64,000 bases of DNA from assembly GCF_047948215.1 (NCBI RefSeq), contig NC_134455.1, positions 299,512,647 through 299,576,646 of the forward strand, given 5' to 3'. This document shows positions 24,670 through 37,844 of the stretch, piece after piece (within the stretch, counting starts at the first letter, position 1; the number at the start of each line of letters is the position of its first letter). The translations under genes were made by a program, and so were the position numbers. Origin of the DNA: Lycorma delicatula (taxonomy: Eukaryota > Arthropoda > Insecta > Hemiptera > Fulgoridae). Under the pieces are notes generated by a model that made no database searches, was not told where the DNA came from, and saw nothing but the letters and a program-made list of their open reading frames with translations.

Positions 24670-24672
<3 letters not shown>

Positions 24673-24739
24673 TAATGCATTGTTTCCAGTCGTGCTTAAA
24701 ATATATGATTCCGTATTAAGCGTCTGTTAGCGTCTGCAC

Positions 24740-24970
24740 TCTTCTTATCCTCTTTGTTTGTCCTCTTCAGCTCAGCTTCCTCTGTTAAATCTCCCACAAT
24801 GCGATTATACTGACTTAGAAGCCCTGTCACCCGACGGGCTGCTAGCACACTCCGCGCTCCCCATCCTGCAACTGCTCATCACAGTTCACGCCCTTATACA
24901 CGTATACAAACACGTACTCAGAAAGAGAGAGAGAGATAGAGAATTAATACGACGATGACATTAAAGGTGG
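24740..24970 (+). other. GC-richer patch with a splice-acceptor-like pyrimidine tract
   Basis: Positions 24738-24770 are pyrimidine-rich and end in ttcag. The following DNA is open from there to a stop near 24958 (segment DLEALSPDGLLAHSALP...), then ends with gaaagagagagagagataga and an aaaggtggg that could be a donor. There is no ATG at its start. It could be an exon edge, or a chance frame in a GC-rich patch; no protein family is recognised. Confidence 0.18.
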
Positions 24971-24974
24971 GCCA

Positions 24975-26146
24975 GACTTTTTGCTTTCTTTTATACAGTG
25001 TGCGTAAATAAAGTAACGTTGTAATAATACAAACAATTATCGCATTAATTTTTTTTTTTTTAATAAAAAAAGAAACGGGTTGTATTTGTACAAAAAAATT
25101 TCATCCGTGTAGTGTAAGAATTAGTTTAAACTCAAAACCAACTTACCTTATTATAAAAATTATTACAATATAATTTAAGAAAATAAATAAAACTAATAAT
25201 CTAAAAAAAATGAAAATACATAAAGATATGAAAATCAAAATTTTAAATTATGTACAAGGTTAATCTTTCCTAAATCTATTTAATTGATCTTTATATAAAT
25301 TTATATTAAAGTAAGATTTGACGTAATACTATAGTGTCTTTATAAATTCTAAGGGCAGTTTAGAAGAATTGTTATAGATAATAATGTTACATTTTTTAAA
25401 TTATCAGCAGAAAAACCGACAATAGATACTCTTAATCTAACAATGAACTCTTATCTTAACTCTTAATCTATAATGAATGATTGTTTGATTGATGAAATAT
25501 TCTTTTAGCGTTATTGTTAAAAACATGATTGTTTCAGTATCATTTTAAATTATAATCTTAGAACAAAAAAAAAAGTAATATCAATGTTAATCTGCATGTT
25601 ATTGAATTTGAACTTTTAAATGCAATAAACATTTATGATATCATATTAACAGATTTTGACGGTTTTAGAAAATAAAAAATATAAATAAATAAACCAACTC
25701 ACAAAAAAAAACAAAAAAAAAACTTTAAAAAAATTAATATTTCGCTGAGCAAAAATTCATAATTAAATAGGAAATTTTAAAATGTATTATTATTTCTTTT
25801 TTAAGTGTATTTTTTAATTCAATTATACATTTTATTAAAATTTATTATATTATAGATTTTTTTATACTATTAAAAATAAGAAAAGGAGTAAAGAGAAACG
25901 CATAAATACAATTAAAATCATGGATACTGCTCTCCAAAATGCGGGAGTATGTATTATTTATACCCTAATTTTCCTACGAATCTTCTTAAAACTTCTAGTT
26001 TCAGTACTGCATAAGTTATATATCATACATACGGTAAAAGATATTAAGAAGTATCATCGAAATCGATCATTTTGATGAAGAATAAGGCTTGAGTATAAAC
26101 TATAAAAGAGAAAAAAAAAGGAACTATAAAAGAAGGTTCGAAGCTA
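24975..26146. other. AT-rich non-coding interval
   Basis: Homopolymer-rich AT DNA. I see nothing in it. Confidence 0.6.
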
Positions 26147-26262
26147 GCCCTGATCGGCTAACACAATAAGAAACTACTAATCAGTAGATACCATAAATCT
26201 TTTTTTTGCAACAATCTATTAATATTATGATGTTTTAAAGCCAGGAAATAATTTTTTTTTAA

Positions 26263-26312
<50 letters not shown>

Positions 26313-26398
26313 AAACAATTATTGATGTAAGAAAAATATCATTACAATGTTACTTAAAAAACTGATGAAATAATAATATCTATCTATGTATTATCTAG
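26147..26398 (+). repeat. Diverged direct repeat, copy 1, containing (TA)20
   Basis: Aligns with 27956-28180: shared landmarks in order are agccctgatcggcta, an atgatgttttaaagccagga block, a TA tract (26271-26310), gaaacaattattg and actgatgaaataata. The two copies differ by many substitutions and small gaps. Probably two old copies of one dispersed element. Confidence 0.75.
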
Positions 26399-27033
26399 TT
26401 ACTTTTATTAACAAACGTTTCATACAAACGAAATTTTGCTTACAGTGATTATTATTATTGATCTATCAATATCGTAAATAATCTAAAAATAAAAAACCGG
26501 TTAATAAATACTCATAAACTTTTAAAAAATTTAGTTTAGAAAATAATTTCATTAATATTTCAAGAATGACAAACAAAAACAATTAAATTAAAATTCTCTT
26601 TATTAAAATTTGACTTTTGATGTCCTGGAATCAAATTTAAAGTTAGTTAATTTAGCAGTCATTTATTTTTAATTTTAATCTAGTACGAAAGTTAAAATTT
26701 TAATAATATAGATATTATCTTTTTTTTTGTTTTAGTGCTAATTTCTATGATCAATTTTAATTTTTAAAAAAAAGTTAAAATTTTAATATTATTTTATACT
26801 TTATTCAAAATTGTAATTGTTCCCCAAAAACTATTATTATTGGCCATGCATTAAGCCTTACGTAAAATATTGGTGCAGGAGGTACGATATAAATTTAATA
26901 TGAACCGGCATACTTGATAGGGTAGTGCCAAAATTGGCCTACTCATGTGCACAGAATAGGGTCTATTTGTTTAATTTTGAAGTTATTAAAAAATGTTAAT
27001 AGGATTTTAATAGGAGTCCACACAAACTCATAC

Positions 27034-27070
27034 CGCGCGCGCGCGCGCGCGCGCAGAGAGAGGGCGAGTG
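27034..27070. repeat. (CG)n tract followed by GA-rich sequence
   Basis: A 21-base alternating CG run at 27034-27054 is followed directly by agagagagggcgag. It is unusual in DNA this AT-rich. Alternating CG can adopt Z-DNA and GA repeats can bind GAGA-type factors; both roles are only inferred. Confidence 0.95.
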
Positions 27071-27289
27071 TGATGAGGAGATGCCATCATAAAAAAAGGG
27101 AGTAAAAACGCTGATTTGCCTAAAAATGGTAACCATCAATTCTATAACGAGTAACTATCAGTTTTTACCAGTTTTAATAAACCCATCAGGGCAATAAATT
27201 AAAAAAAAGAAGAAATTGAGGGTTAACATTTTAGAATTCCTAAAAAAGGCAAATGTTAGAAATAAAATAATAGTCGCATTAAATCGTAT

Positions 27290-27905
27290 ATAAAAATGCG
27301 AAAATTTATCTGTTTGCTTATTTGCAACAGCATCAATCTAGAAGCAACCCACCGATTGATTTCAGATTTCTAGCATAATTTTTGTTATCCCAGTGAAGGT
27401 ATTAAATCATAGATCGAGGCCCTAACCTCACTGGGGGGTGAAGTGTGAATTAAACATATTCATTAAAGAGAAAAATTAAACCTTTTACTCCATTATATTT
27501 CTTTCACCATGGCAACAGAATTATAATGAAGTAAAATAACTAATTCATTTTTCTTTAATCTTTTTTTTAAATTCACACTACTGTTGTTATTACTATTCTG
27601 TCTTTTGTAATTTATTATTTTTTTCAACCACTACTAAAGTCTGCATACTACCGTCTTCGTCGTCTTTCCTATTCACTTTTCTTCTTTTGTACATAACGTC
27701 CCTTTTCATAATTTATTTTTCTTCTTTCTTTAATGCAGTTTTTTCAATCTTTTCATTATGTTCTCTAAGAAGAGATAAAATTTAGGACGATCATCAGATG
27801 CCTCTGAGCGTAGCCGGGTTTCACGAGAACAAGAAACCAAAGAGGAAAGAGATCAGCGCATGGAAGTTGAACAACCATTTAAATGCCAAATTTTCTCAAA
27901 ACCAT
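27290..27905 (+). pseudogene. Helitron-like fragment
   Basis: It opens with a non-coding part resembling the 5' flank of insect Helitron-type repeats (tatctgtttgc...accgattga). Near 27786-27873 there is a short coding stretch reading RSSDASERSRVSREQETKEE then RDQRMEVEQ. That is the kind of charged SE..R....ET.EER..R repeat often found at the N-terminus of insect Helitron Rep/helicase proteins. The frame ends at a TGA soon after, and no Rep or helicase motif is visible. The adjoining repeat at 27956-28180 may be part of the same element. Family call is an inference from this motif. Confidence 0.35.
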
Positions 27906-27955
27906 GAGGATAATGAATGCGCCAGAAATGTTGGCTAAACGGTCGAGTGATCGAT

Positions 27956-28180
27956 GCGAGCCCTAACCGGCTAGTGCAATATAATCATCACATTGGAAAC
28001 TATTAAACAGTAACCATAGATTTTAGATTATTTTTGCGATAATGTATTACATTACGATGTTTTAAAGGCTGGAAATACAATTTATTAATATATATATATA
28101 CATCCACACAGAAAACAATTATTATTGTAAAAAAATAATATTATTACGTAACTTAAAGAACTGATGAAATAATATATATT
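27956..28180 (+). repeat. Diverged direct repeat, copy 2
   Basis: Partner of 26147-26398, same strand, with a shorter TA tract (28089-28100) at the equivalent place. Landmarks: agccctaaccggcta, acgatgttttaaaggctgga, aaaacaattatt, gaactgatgaaataat. Confidence 0.75.
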
Positions 28181-28439
28181 TTTTAAAATCTATATTAACA
28201 TATATTAAATGGAAACCGATATAAATTTTAAACTTTAGTACAGAATTATTCATTTTTATAACCAATAGCTGCTTAATTCTTTGAATAAAGAAGTTCAAAT
28301 ATGTTTTTTAAAACGATAATTTTATACAATTATGTTACAGAAAGTACATAATTTATAGGATAAACTTTTATTTTGAAGTATATTGGTTTTGCAACTAGTA
28401 AGGTACGGTAACGTTGAGATAAAGAAGGCACCATATAAG

Positions 28440-28800
28440 ATGTGAATAATAGAGAAGTAGAACAGGGAGGAACTGGAAGGGGGATAAGCAAAAAGGGGAG
28501 TAAGCGAATGTTGGGCTGGAGTCAGGTGAATTGATCTGCCTGGACGTTGTAACTGTGTGCATGTGTATGTGTCTGCGTTGCTACAGTTGCTATAGCGACC
28601 ATCAGGTGTATTGACCGACGCACCTATTTTGCCCGGGACGAGAAAGAGAGAGCGCGATACTGAGAAAGAAAGAGATGTGCGCCAGTCCAGCTGGCTTTTA
28701 TGCGGGCTCTTTCAACCTCTTTGTATCGTTCGTTTATCGTGCATCACTCTTCATGATTCTTTCTACCTCTCACACTCTCTTTTTTCTCTAACGTTCTGTT
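28440..28800. other. GC-richer patch without a recognised gene
   Basis: Contains purine-rich runs (gaactggaagggggataagc; gaaagagagagcgcgatact) and a loosely repeated phrase (gtcaggtgaattgatc and atcaggtgtattgacc). The open frame at 28611-28802 is short and matches no family I know. A regulatory element, an untranslated exon or an old repeat are all possible. Confidence 0.25.
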
Positions 28801-31800
28801 AAAATACTTATTCATTTTTTATCATTCGGTATTTTAGCGTTGTCATGGAATCATACCGTATATAAAACAAATTTAGATACTAACCGTACCTGTTATTTAA
28901 ACATCTAAAAAGACAATTTTTAAGAAAGTTGTAGTTTTTAAAATTGAAATTATTTAATGTACGAGAAGGCTGTAGATTTTTAACGGTAATTTAACATTTG
29001 ATAAAAACGAAATAATATTCGGATATTATCCCATTCTGCTCCATAATTATTGATTTAATTATTATTTTATAATTAAAATAATTATTAATTTATAACTAAT
29101 ATTTTGAAGTTAATGTTCATCAATTTAGGTGCCAGTAAGCTGTTACATCATCGTTTTACCCATGATAAAAATTTACACTTTTGGGAAGCCATTACCTGCG
29201 ACTTCTCACTAGCAACCAAAAAAACTTTGCTATTCGGCAGTTTTATTGCATTTTAACAATTATCAAGTATTTGCAGTACCTTTATAAGAATTCCAGTTTA
29301 AAATTGATATAAAAAAGGAATTTTTGTTAAATTCTGAGTTGCCTTCTTGGTAATCATTAACTGGCAAATATTAACTTTGTTTCTGTTCAATTCATTTTTG
29401 AATCACTCTTATCTGATAATTGTAATTTCAGTCATATAGAATATAAAAAAATAATAAATTTATAGTTTTCATTTACATATTACATAAAACATAATTGTTC
29501 AGTTGTAAAAAAATAAAGGAAACGATTCTTTTTTTCTTTTTACAAAAAAGGGCCATTGTAAATTCATATAGTTTTAACATAAAATTTTACGTAAAACAGA
29601 GCTTCCAGAATAAATTCTTATTGTGCATTTCTGACTTAACAGTGCTTTTATTATTTAACACATATTTTTTCATGGAATTTATATTGCCACGTGTATTTTG
29701 GAGCGTTAAATATAGTACTACAATGAAATTCTCTTCAATATTTGTCAAACTACAAATTTCCCACAAATGAAATTAAAAAATTAACTGAATTTTACTGTAA
29801 TATTTCTTTCATTAAATTAAAAATACCTTTCTTGAGATAGCAGATATTTAAAAAAAATTTATTATACAACGATTTTCGTAAGTAGGCGATTGACCTATAT
29901 TTCTTTCCCTATAATGTATATACGAAATTAATTATGTTTAATTATTATTATTTCCGTGCAAATAATAATTGCGAAGATGCGTTTTATCTTCAAGTTATCT
30001 TTACTTTTCTGTTCAAAAAATAAAAGCTAAATTTTTCCTAATTATTATGAAAGCCCATAATTAGATTTTTATATATTTGCACGAAATTACGTAAGTATGG
30101 CAAAACCTCGATTAAGGAAATTGCACATGAACCTATTTCAAGTTAACGTAGTAATTTACACGATTGAAAATGAAAATTTCTATTATATCATCATTTCAAA
30201 TACGTATTATCTAATAACCTCATTTAAAGGAAAAATAATAGATTTTTACATTATTCAGGATTTACTTATGTAAACAAAATTAAATAAGTATGGTAAAGAT
30301 TAAAGCTGCTGTTTGTTTTTATTTTTTTATTTATTAATAAGATGAATGCATTTTGATGTTAACCTGTACAAATAAATACATTTTCACGCATAGGATACAT
30401 TTAAACAAAAATATCTCAACAGATAAGAATAAAATTTCAAATTAATTTTCTAATTTTTATTTTCTATTGGAATCGCTATTCTACCTTACTGTCTGGAAAA
30501 CTGTTTTATTATTATTTTTTTTTACTTGCTGAAGTAGTATACAAGCCATAAAAATTGAATATATGAAACTGTAGCAAATAAAAACTTACCCTTTTTATAG
30601 AAATTTATATTAGTTTTCATACAGGGATACTTTTAAAATATTAGGGAAACGTTAATATTTGGTGATGTATTCTCAGGAAAATAATTCAGGAAAAAAATAA
30701 ATAAAATTAAAAAAAGATTTAGTACAACATTTTTTTTTGAGGGGCAATTTTGACGAGGGTTCCATTTCTGGCAATATTAACTGATACCTGAAGGAAGACT
30801 AGTCAAGTCGGCTCATTACTTCAGTGGGAAAAATTAACAGAAAAACAAACAAAATACAGCTCTACAAATTTTATTTTATTCATCGTTTCGATTTTATTTT
30901 CAAGTTCCATTTACAATGTACAAAAAATTATACGTACACTTTATAAAAACACATAAATCGTTTCATAAGTTGTGATGGATATACATATGATATTTCCATT
31001 GAGGACACTAAGAATTACAATTTTAGTAAATTTTAACTGCCTCTCGAAAATTTATTCAGTAATTAAAAAAATTGCTAATTTGTGTAATCTTTCAAGAAGT
31101 AAGAAGAAAATAAAATATGGAACACAATACAGAATTTTGCTGACAAGAATTATAGCATGGTAAGAATTTTACACAATAAAATATCAAACAATTTCTTACA
31201 AACCATTCTCGTTTGATAAAATTGCAATAGGTAATTTTTTGTTTCAAAAATTTCTTTCATGATTCAAGAAGTCAAGATTTTTTTCACTAATTTTTATCAA
31301 ATACGCAATTGTCTATAAAACTACATCATCAATAAATATTTTTAATAAATGTGTTGTGAAGTAGCCTATAGTAGAATGCCGAATATCTGGATTAACCTAG
31401 TCATACGGTTTCAGATTAATCAAAATCCAGTATATTGAAAAATCTACCTAAGATATTTAAATTTTATATACTAATTTTTTTTTCCATTTAAAAGAGATTT
31501 TGCAATATTTATGGTGGAAAAGTTTTAAAAATTAATTTCCTGTAAAAAAAATGTGGTAAAATACTATATAGGAAAACGTCATGCATTTATAATGCAATAT
31601 AAAATATAAATACTTCATTTAAATTAATTGATATCTTCATGAGAGTCTTTTAAAAATGAATTAGCAAAATTTTGGAGGCCTTTTTTAATAATTATTTTTA
31701 AAAAAATATTATAAAACAAATTGAAACATCAGTCAAATGATATCGTTTTTTTTTTAAACTTTGTCATAAGAAATTGATTTTGAGATACAAGATCAAGTAA

Positions 31801-32105
31801 TCAATAAAAACAGTTCTTATCTCTTATGATAGCCCTGGATCCAAATCGTTTTCTTTTTCAGGGAAAAGTTTATCGTTATCTTTCTGTATGATCCCTACTA
31901 CTTCATCTTCTCTCAAGATTTTATAACCAGGGTCGTTATGACATCAAGTTATCTATTCACTGACACTAGAAATCTAAATTTGTAAACCTGGAATTTCTTT
32001 TAAATCTTACTTACATCATCAGCCGGAAGATATGATTCATTAAACTCGTATATTATTTTATTTAAAACTTTGTTCTAAGCTCTACCCAGTGTGACCAAGT
32101 TTATC
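28801..32105. other. AT-rich non-coding interval
   Basis: Long featureless AT-rich stretch. Chance-like frames at 29495-29770 and 30972-31163 are rich in Phe, Ile, Lys and Asn and show no motif. No RNA gene or repeat recognised. Confidence 0.55.
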
Positions 32106-32108
32106 AAC

Positions 32109-32130
32109 TTTAAGAATATATATTTAACCT

Positions 32131-32166
<36 letters not shown>
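32109..32166 (+). repeat. Inverted repeat left arm with (GT)16
   Basis: A unique 27-base part, ttaagaatatatatttaacc then taaacgt, is followed by a GT run at 32135-32166. Its exact reverse complement occurs at 34371-34397, next to an AC run. Confidence 0.9.
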
Positions 32167-32174
<8 letters not shown>

Positions 32175-32494
32175 TTATCAACTCTAACCTGAATCAGAAT
32201 TAATTTCGTAACTGTTTAAGGAAAATTTTATTTTAAATTTTAAAAAATCTGATGTGGACACCACATGATTTCCTTGCGTGCCTATTATATTACATATACA
32301 TATATATTTTTTTTTTTAATTAAAATACATAAAATTTTATATCATTAATAATTTCTGATAGTTATATACTTATACATTTTTTTTGTTATTTAATTATTAT
32401 TTATCATAATATTTTTTTTTTACAATCAGACGTTATTAATTATTAATAAATTAATATATTTAAATTAAAAAAGAAAAAGTTAACAAAAAAAGAA

Positions 32495-32545
32495 GATGAA
32501 GTCGGATTTGAACCGATATGCCTTCCCCTTGTAAGATCCAAATAC
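32495..32545 (-). mobile_element. Possible SINE scrap (B-box-like)
   Basis: Minus strand reads atatcggttcaaatccgact, a good pol III B box (ggttcaaatcc). No A box, cloverleaf or SINE tail can be placed, so it is not a tRNA gene. Another isolated B box (gggttcgaatccctatcata, minus) is at about 35405-35425. Confidence 0.3.
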
Positions 32546-32679
32546 TTCATTAATTAAAGTTTTGTTTATCTATAAATCTGGAACGAATGAAAATAAGTAC
32601 CACTTATGATATATATATATTATTTAAAAGCTCTCAATGAGGGCTTATTACTGCAGTTAAGAAAAAGTCCAAAATCCAA

Positions 32680-32825
32680 ATTCATTTGGATATTACGTAC
32701 TCACGTACAGACGTCACGATGAAATTAGTCAAAATGAATTCAGAGATGGTCAAAATGGGTATTTCCGTTGAAATCTGAAAACCCAAACGTGATTCCTTTA
32801 CTTCGTACAAGGAAGTAAAAAAGAC
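32680..32825 (-). repeat. Interspersed repeat end, unclassified
   Basis: On the minus strand it starts tacttccttgtacgaagtaa and runs through tcagatttcaacggaaatac, ccattttgaccatctctgaa and gacgtctgtacgtgagtacg. The layout is typical of a dispersed repeat with a short hairpin end; the start resembles the repeat at 12.4-12.7 kb. Class unknown. Confidence 0.45.
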
Positions 32826-32829
32826 ATGG

Positions 32830-34332
32830 AAAATTTTTAACCTTTTAGTATTTTGTGCGTATGTATGTCTGTGGGTGCACGATAATTTTGTTATTGTTTT
32901 TTCTTTTTTTTTTTTTAATTACTAAGGATATTATATTTGCATTAAAGTATGCTTAAAATTCAATTGTAACATGTTCTTTCATTCTAATAATGATAAATTG
33001 TTTATAAAATATAAATCTACAAAAATAGATTATTTATGTTACTTAAAATTAATAGCATTTTATTAAGTAATATTCAATTAAAACACAATGAGCCATTCAT
33101 AATATTATACATTTTAACAAAATTTATTTGAGAATTTACAAGGCTAATATATAGCAAAAAAATAAACGATAATTTCATTTTACATCCATATTAATATAAT
33201 TCTTTTCAGCTTAACGTGGGCTATTTCTTACAAATGTAAACACTTTTTTCATTAACACGACAGCCATATCCGTTTAAAGATTTCTTTGTTATGTAAATGA
33301 CAATTCATGGAATGTGCATTTGAATTTAAAATTATATTGTTTTTTTCCACAGAACACAATAAGTAATAAAAATCTTGATCATATAAAACGGATGTCAATA
33401 AAATGTACGTGAGATAAGAAGATGACAAGTGGAGGCTGAGAAACTGTGATCAATGATCACTACTGTCGACAATAGACCGCAGCTGTAGTTTGACTTCGTG
33501 TGTGTTCTTTACGGTAGGAATCCATTAAAACACTATGGGTTATTACTCGTAACCAAATTTTGAAACGGATCGTACAAACTAAAAATATGATTTTGAAATT
33601 TCTTAAATAATTAGTAATTATATTTTTTAGTCCTTTAGGATCATAGATCTGCAAAAAATAACGGTATTTGTCAGTAACATTGCAGCGTCACATTCAATTT
33701 ATTCTAAGATCTTTATTAAGTATAAAATATATCTTATATTACGTAAATTGTATAATCATATCAACAGAAAGAAAACAAAAAATTTCACCAAGTATTTGTA
33801 AACGTTACTTTCATTACCCATTTAATCTTTCATTATATATTTTAAAGAAAAAATAATAATATTAAATGCATTTAATAAATAATTTTGCTCAGATTATTTT
33901 TAATATGACTTACTTTTTATTTACCGGTTAATATTCTCCTTTGTTGTCTCATTTTCTTTTCTTTTAAATGAAACAAGGATGTATCCTAACATCTATTCAT
34001 TTTTGTACTAAGAAAGAGCAATAATAAATGGTTATTTCAAAAACTGGTTGATAGAAAAAGTACAAAATCCGTTAATAAAAAAAAAATAAAACTGTAAACA
34101 AACGTGGATATTGCTTTTATTAAACAATCATCGTCATAGCTGCAGAGGAATAATAAAGGTATATACTGTTTTTTACACTTTTAGGATCTTTTACACTTTA
34201 GGGCTGCACGGCTTAAATTTTTTTCTGTAGAAGTCAGGGATTAAAATGACAACTCGACTGTATAATTAGTATATTCAACGTACATAATTGGTATATTTTC
34301 AGTATATTTAATGCAGTAAAGAAGATATGTTG
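32830..34332. other. AT-rich interval inside the inverted repeat pair
   Basis: No coding feature. A perfect 15-base palindrome (gtgatcaatgatcac) lies near 33446. The 33460-33654 minus frame has no recognised motif. Confidence 0.5.
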
Positions 34333-34372
<40 letters not shown>

Positions 34373-34397
34373 GTTTAGGTTAAATATATATTCTTAA
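34333..34397 (-). repeat. Inverted repeat right arm with (TA)n and (AC)n
   Basis: A TA run (34333-34350) passes into an AC run (to about 34372), then the 27-base reverse complement of 32109-32135. The pair spans 2.3 kb. Sequence outside the arms does not match. Confidence 0.9.
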
Positions 34398-34399
34398 AT

Positions 34400-37300
34400 A
34401 AAAGCTAAAGTTAGTTTGAAAACAGTAAAACAGGAATAAATTATGGAAAATATTCCTTGCCCTATTTTTATTGATGGACCTATTAAAACAGAGCTTAATA
34501 TATCCAATACAAGGATAAAATGATTTTATAATATGTATATTGTATTTCGATATCATTTAAATGTTTAAAAAACCGTCAGATCAGAACTGCAAGCTGTGTG
34601 GTTTTTTTTATATGTATAACACGTATCTATTTTATATTATTAAAGTTTTAATTGGCAGTGTTTTCCTTTTGTTACTTTGAATTTTTAGTAAACATAATTA
34701 CACCATTGATAACATATAGAAAAGATTATAAACTATACGAGTATATTTGAATTGTATATTTTCTGACGTTATGAATTTCCCAAGTTCAAAAGAATCACTT
34801 CTTAACAGTAAAAATTCAGTCAAGTGTTAACACAACCATATCATTCTTTTAATTTTTAAAAATAATAATTCAGACTGAATTTATCTGGAAAATGAGCATT
34901 ATTTGAAAATTGATAATTGGAAAACTTTGGGTTCACAAATGTCAAATTTAGGGAATACAATGAGAAAAACTTATTATTTTAAGATTTTTTATGTAAGTTT
35001 CACACGGACTAAAATCAAATTAGATTAAAAGATTGCTAAAAAATTATTTATTTTTCTTTGTCTTTAATCTTGATGAAAAAATTTAATATTTTAGTGGTAT
35101 AAATTAAGAGAAAAGTAATTAGAAATAAAATAACTGTACCTTCTTCGTTTACGTTATTATTATGTTTGAGTTATTAATTAAGCATTAAACTCTTCATCAA
35201 TGATATAAATATGAGCTATTACTTGTCTTATAAATTAATAAACTAAACTAGCGTTTTGATGAAAATTTTATAATTAGTAAAGATTTAATTTTTTTTTTAA
35301 TTTACTTAATTAATCCTAAAAAATGCAAGCTGCTTACACAAAGCTATTTATTTTCTATAATAAAGATGTGAGATTAATTTTGTATAAATGGAGAAATGTC
35401 AGTATGATAGGGATTCGAACCCAGAGCGTTCCATTAAAAAATGTCACTCCCCCATGGAAAAAGGGAGAATTCTCCTTGATATAATTCTATATTAATTTCA
35501 TTATTTATAAAAATTAATTTTCATTTACTTACTGCTTAATTTTTTTTCTTTATCTACATGAAGTGCTTTCGAAGAGATTTCTTCTTTGTCAGAACCTAAG
35601 AATATAAATATTCCATTAAAAACGTTAAAAAAATATATATAACTGATTTTAATCCAATATTGTAATTTTCGTACGTTCTGAAGAAGATCTCGAAAAAAGT
35701 GCAAAATAAAGAGAGAAAGAAAAAGTAAATTAATGTTAAGCAGTAAATGATTAACAATTTCCTTTTTTTAAAAATAAAATTTTGCTCCGATAATGTAATT
35801 TGTTAGAGTACTTATTTAAATAATAATAGTAATAATAGTAACTTATTAATTTTTTTTATAGAATTTTATTAAGTATTAAATAATTGCAGTAAAATAGCTT
35901 ACATCTTTAATCTACAGTAAAATAACTAAGAAATGGTTTGTCTAAATTATGAGATCTGTCATGAATAATATTTTGGAAGAAATTCAGAAACTAACCCGAT
36001 ATGAGAACATAATAGGTAATTTGTATGTGTGTATGTGCTAGGTTGCTATAGATTTGGTAAATAGAAAAAATTCCATATTTTTTTTTTTACATTAGCCTAA
36101 CACAAAAGCTAAAAAATACTCAGCGATTTTGAGATGGTTTGATTATCTAAGCATGATCAATTATATATAATACATATTATATAATAAATAGTATAATCTA
36201 AATTTAATAAATATTTCCTACATCGTTGTAAGTTTACCATCATTACTATCCTGTAATTCTACATGTTACTGGTTCAAAACTACGAAATAATGTAAAGTTA
36301 TTTCATAGTTTATAATAATTATAAAAAAATTATAATTAAATAGTTAACTACTTTAACTTTAATCTAATTCCCATATTAAGCAATCTTTTTACTGTTGGAA
36401 TTAAATTTAGGTTCTCCTTAAAGAACAGCCAGTCAATTATGGACAAAATGGATTTTTAAACTGGAGTTAGCGTGCAGCTATTTACAAGACAGTGCAATTT
36501 CGAAAAAAAAATGACTGCAGCCGAAAACAACTGAAGGTTTAAGACTCAATAACACTTCAAGAAAAAGGTAATGTTTCTAAGAAGACGTAATGTTACTAAA
36601 TCGCAAGAAATCAATAGTCAGTTGGATCCTATAGATTATTGAAAATTACTATGAAATTTATTTTTCTATTATTTAAATAATTGTTAAAAATAGTTATTGA
36701 AAAGAACAAATATTATTAATTGATTTTTTAACGTTGATTTTAAACATAGTAGGGTTAAAGTATAATTCTGTTCACTCAATTATATGAAATATATTTATCA
36801 ACCAGCAATTATACATACGTATTTAAGGAAATGATTTTCTTGAAAAAGAAATTACTTAATATTTATCCGCAAAATTTATTCTTTCAGTTATTATTAATTA
36901 ATAAATCTATGAATGCTTTATTCTTAATTCATTTTACGGCATTCATGAATAACATTAATTCATTTTATTACTAACTTAATGATTGAAAATAGTAGGAGAA
37001 ACTATACAGAGGAAATTGTAATAAAATTGACGTTACTTACCAAAAATTGTGAAGAAATTTATAAGGAAGAAAGACTATCGTTGCTTGCTAAGTCAACGAA
37101 CTTTTACATCTAAATGAAATCAGCGCTCAATTCTAATATATAAAACTCACATAAGGGTGATGACATTTAAAAGGGGATAAAAGTTGAATGGACCACGTTT
37201 GACATTTAACACCCTACAGCATCTTTCACTCCCTACCCGCAATATAATTGAACAATCACAACATAGGGGATGTAAGTATATTGTGTCGGAAGTTCATTGT

Positions 37301-37840
37301 TACTTTTCCACTAAATGATTTAGATACTAAGAAATTGCTTGTAATTTACCCTACCACGTTGAAAATCGATTTTATAATTTATATTTTATTAACTGAATTA
37401 CTTATTACGATTCTTCGGGTACCACTTCTTGTAAACTGCGCGGAAGAAAGCTCTCTGACTATATTCCAAAATATTTTTTCAACCGTATTTGAAAAGATAA
37501 CTAATTTACTTCGCTTTGATATTAAATGTCCTTAGAAGAATCAATTATACTAAGCAATATTCAGATAAAATAATTTTATTTACCCTGCAGTTTTAAATAA
37601 ATAAAAGTTAATGTCTGAAAATAAATAGAAATTACTTGTGATTTTTACAGACGTAATTCCAATATTTTTATTTTAGAATTTTAATCGATTTCTCTCTATC
37701 TGTCTCTATTTAGTTGGTTAAAAGATTAAATAAATTTTCCGTCTTGTTAACAACATCTTCTAGACGGTAAAAATAATCTTATACTGGAGTCTATGGAGTT
37801 CAACCTATGTTCATGAAATTTTTTTTCCTCCGTCGATTTC
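34400..37840. other. AT-rich non-coding interval
   Basis: No coding, RNA or repeat feature beyond the isolated B-box-like site near 35410. The 95-codon frame at 37248-37535 is the longest here; it shows no motif I recognise and no splice context. Confidence 0.5.
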
Positions 37841-37844
37841 CCCT

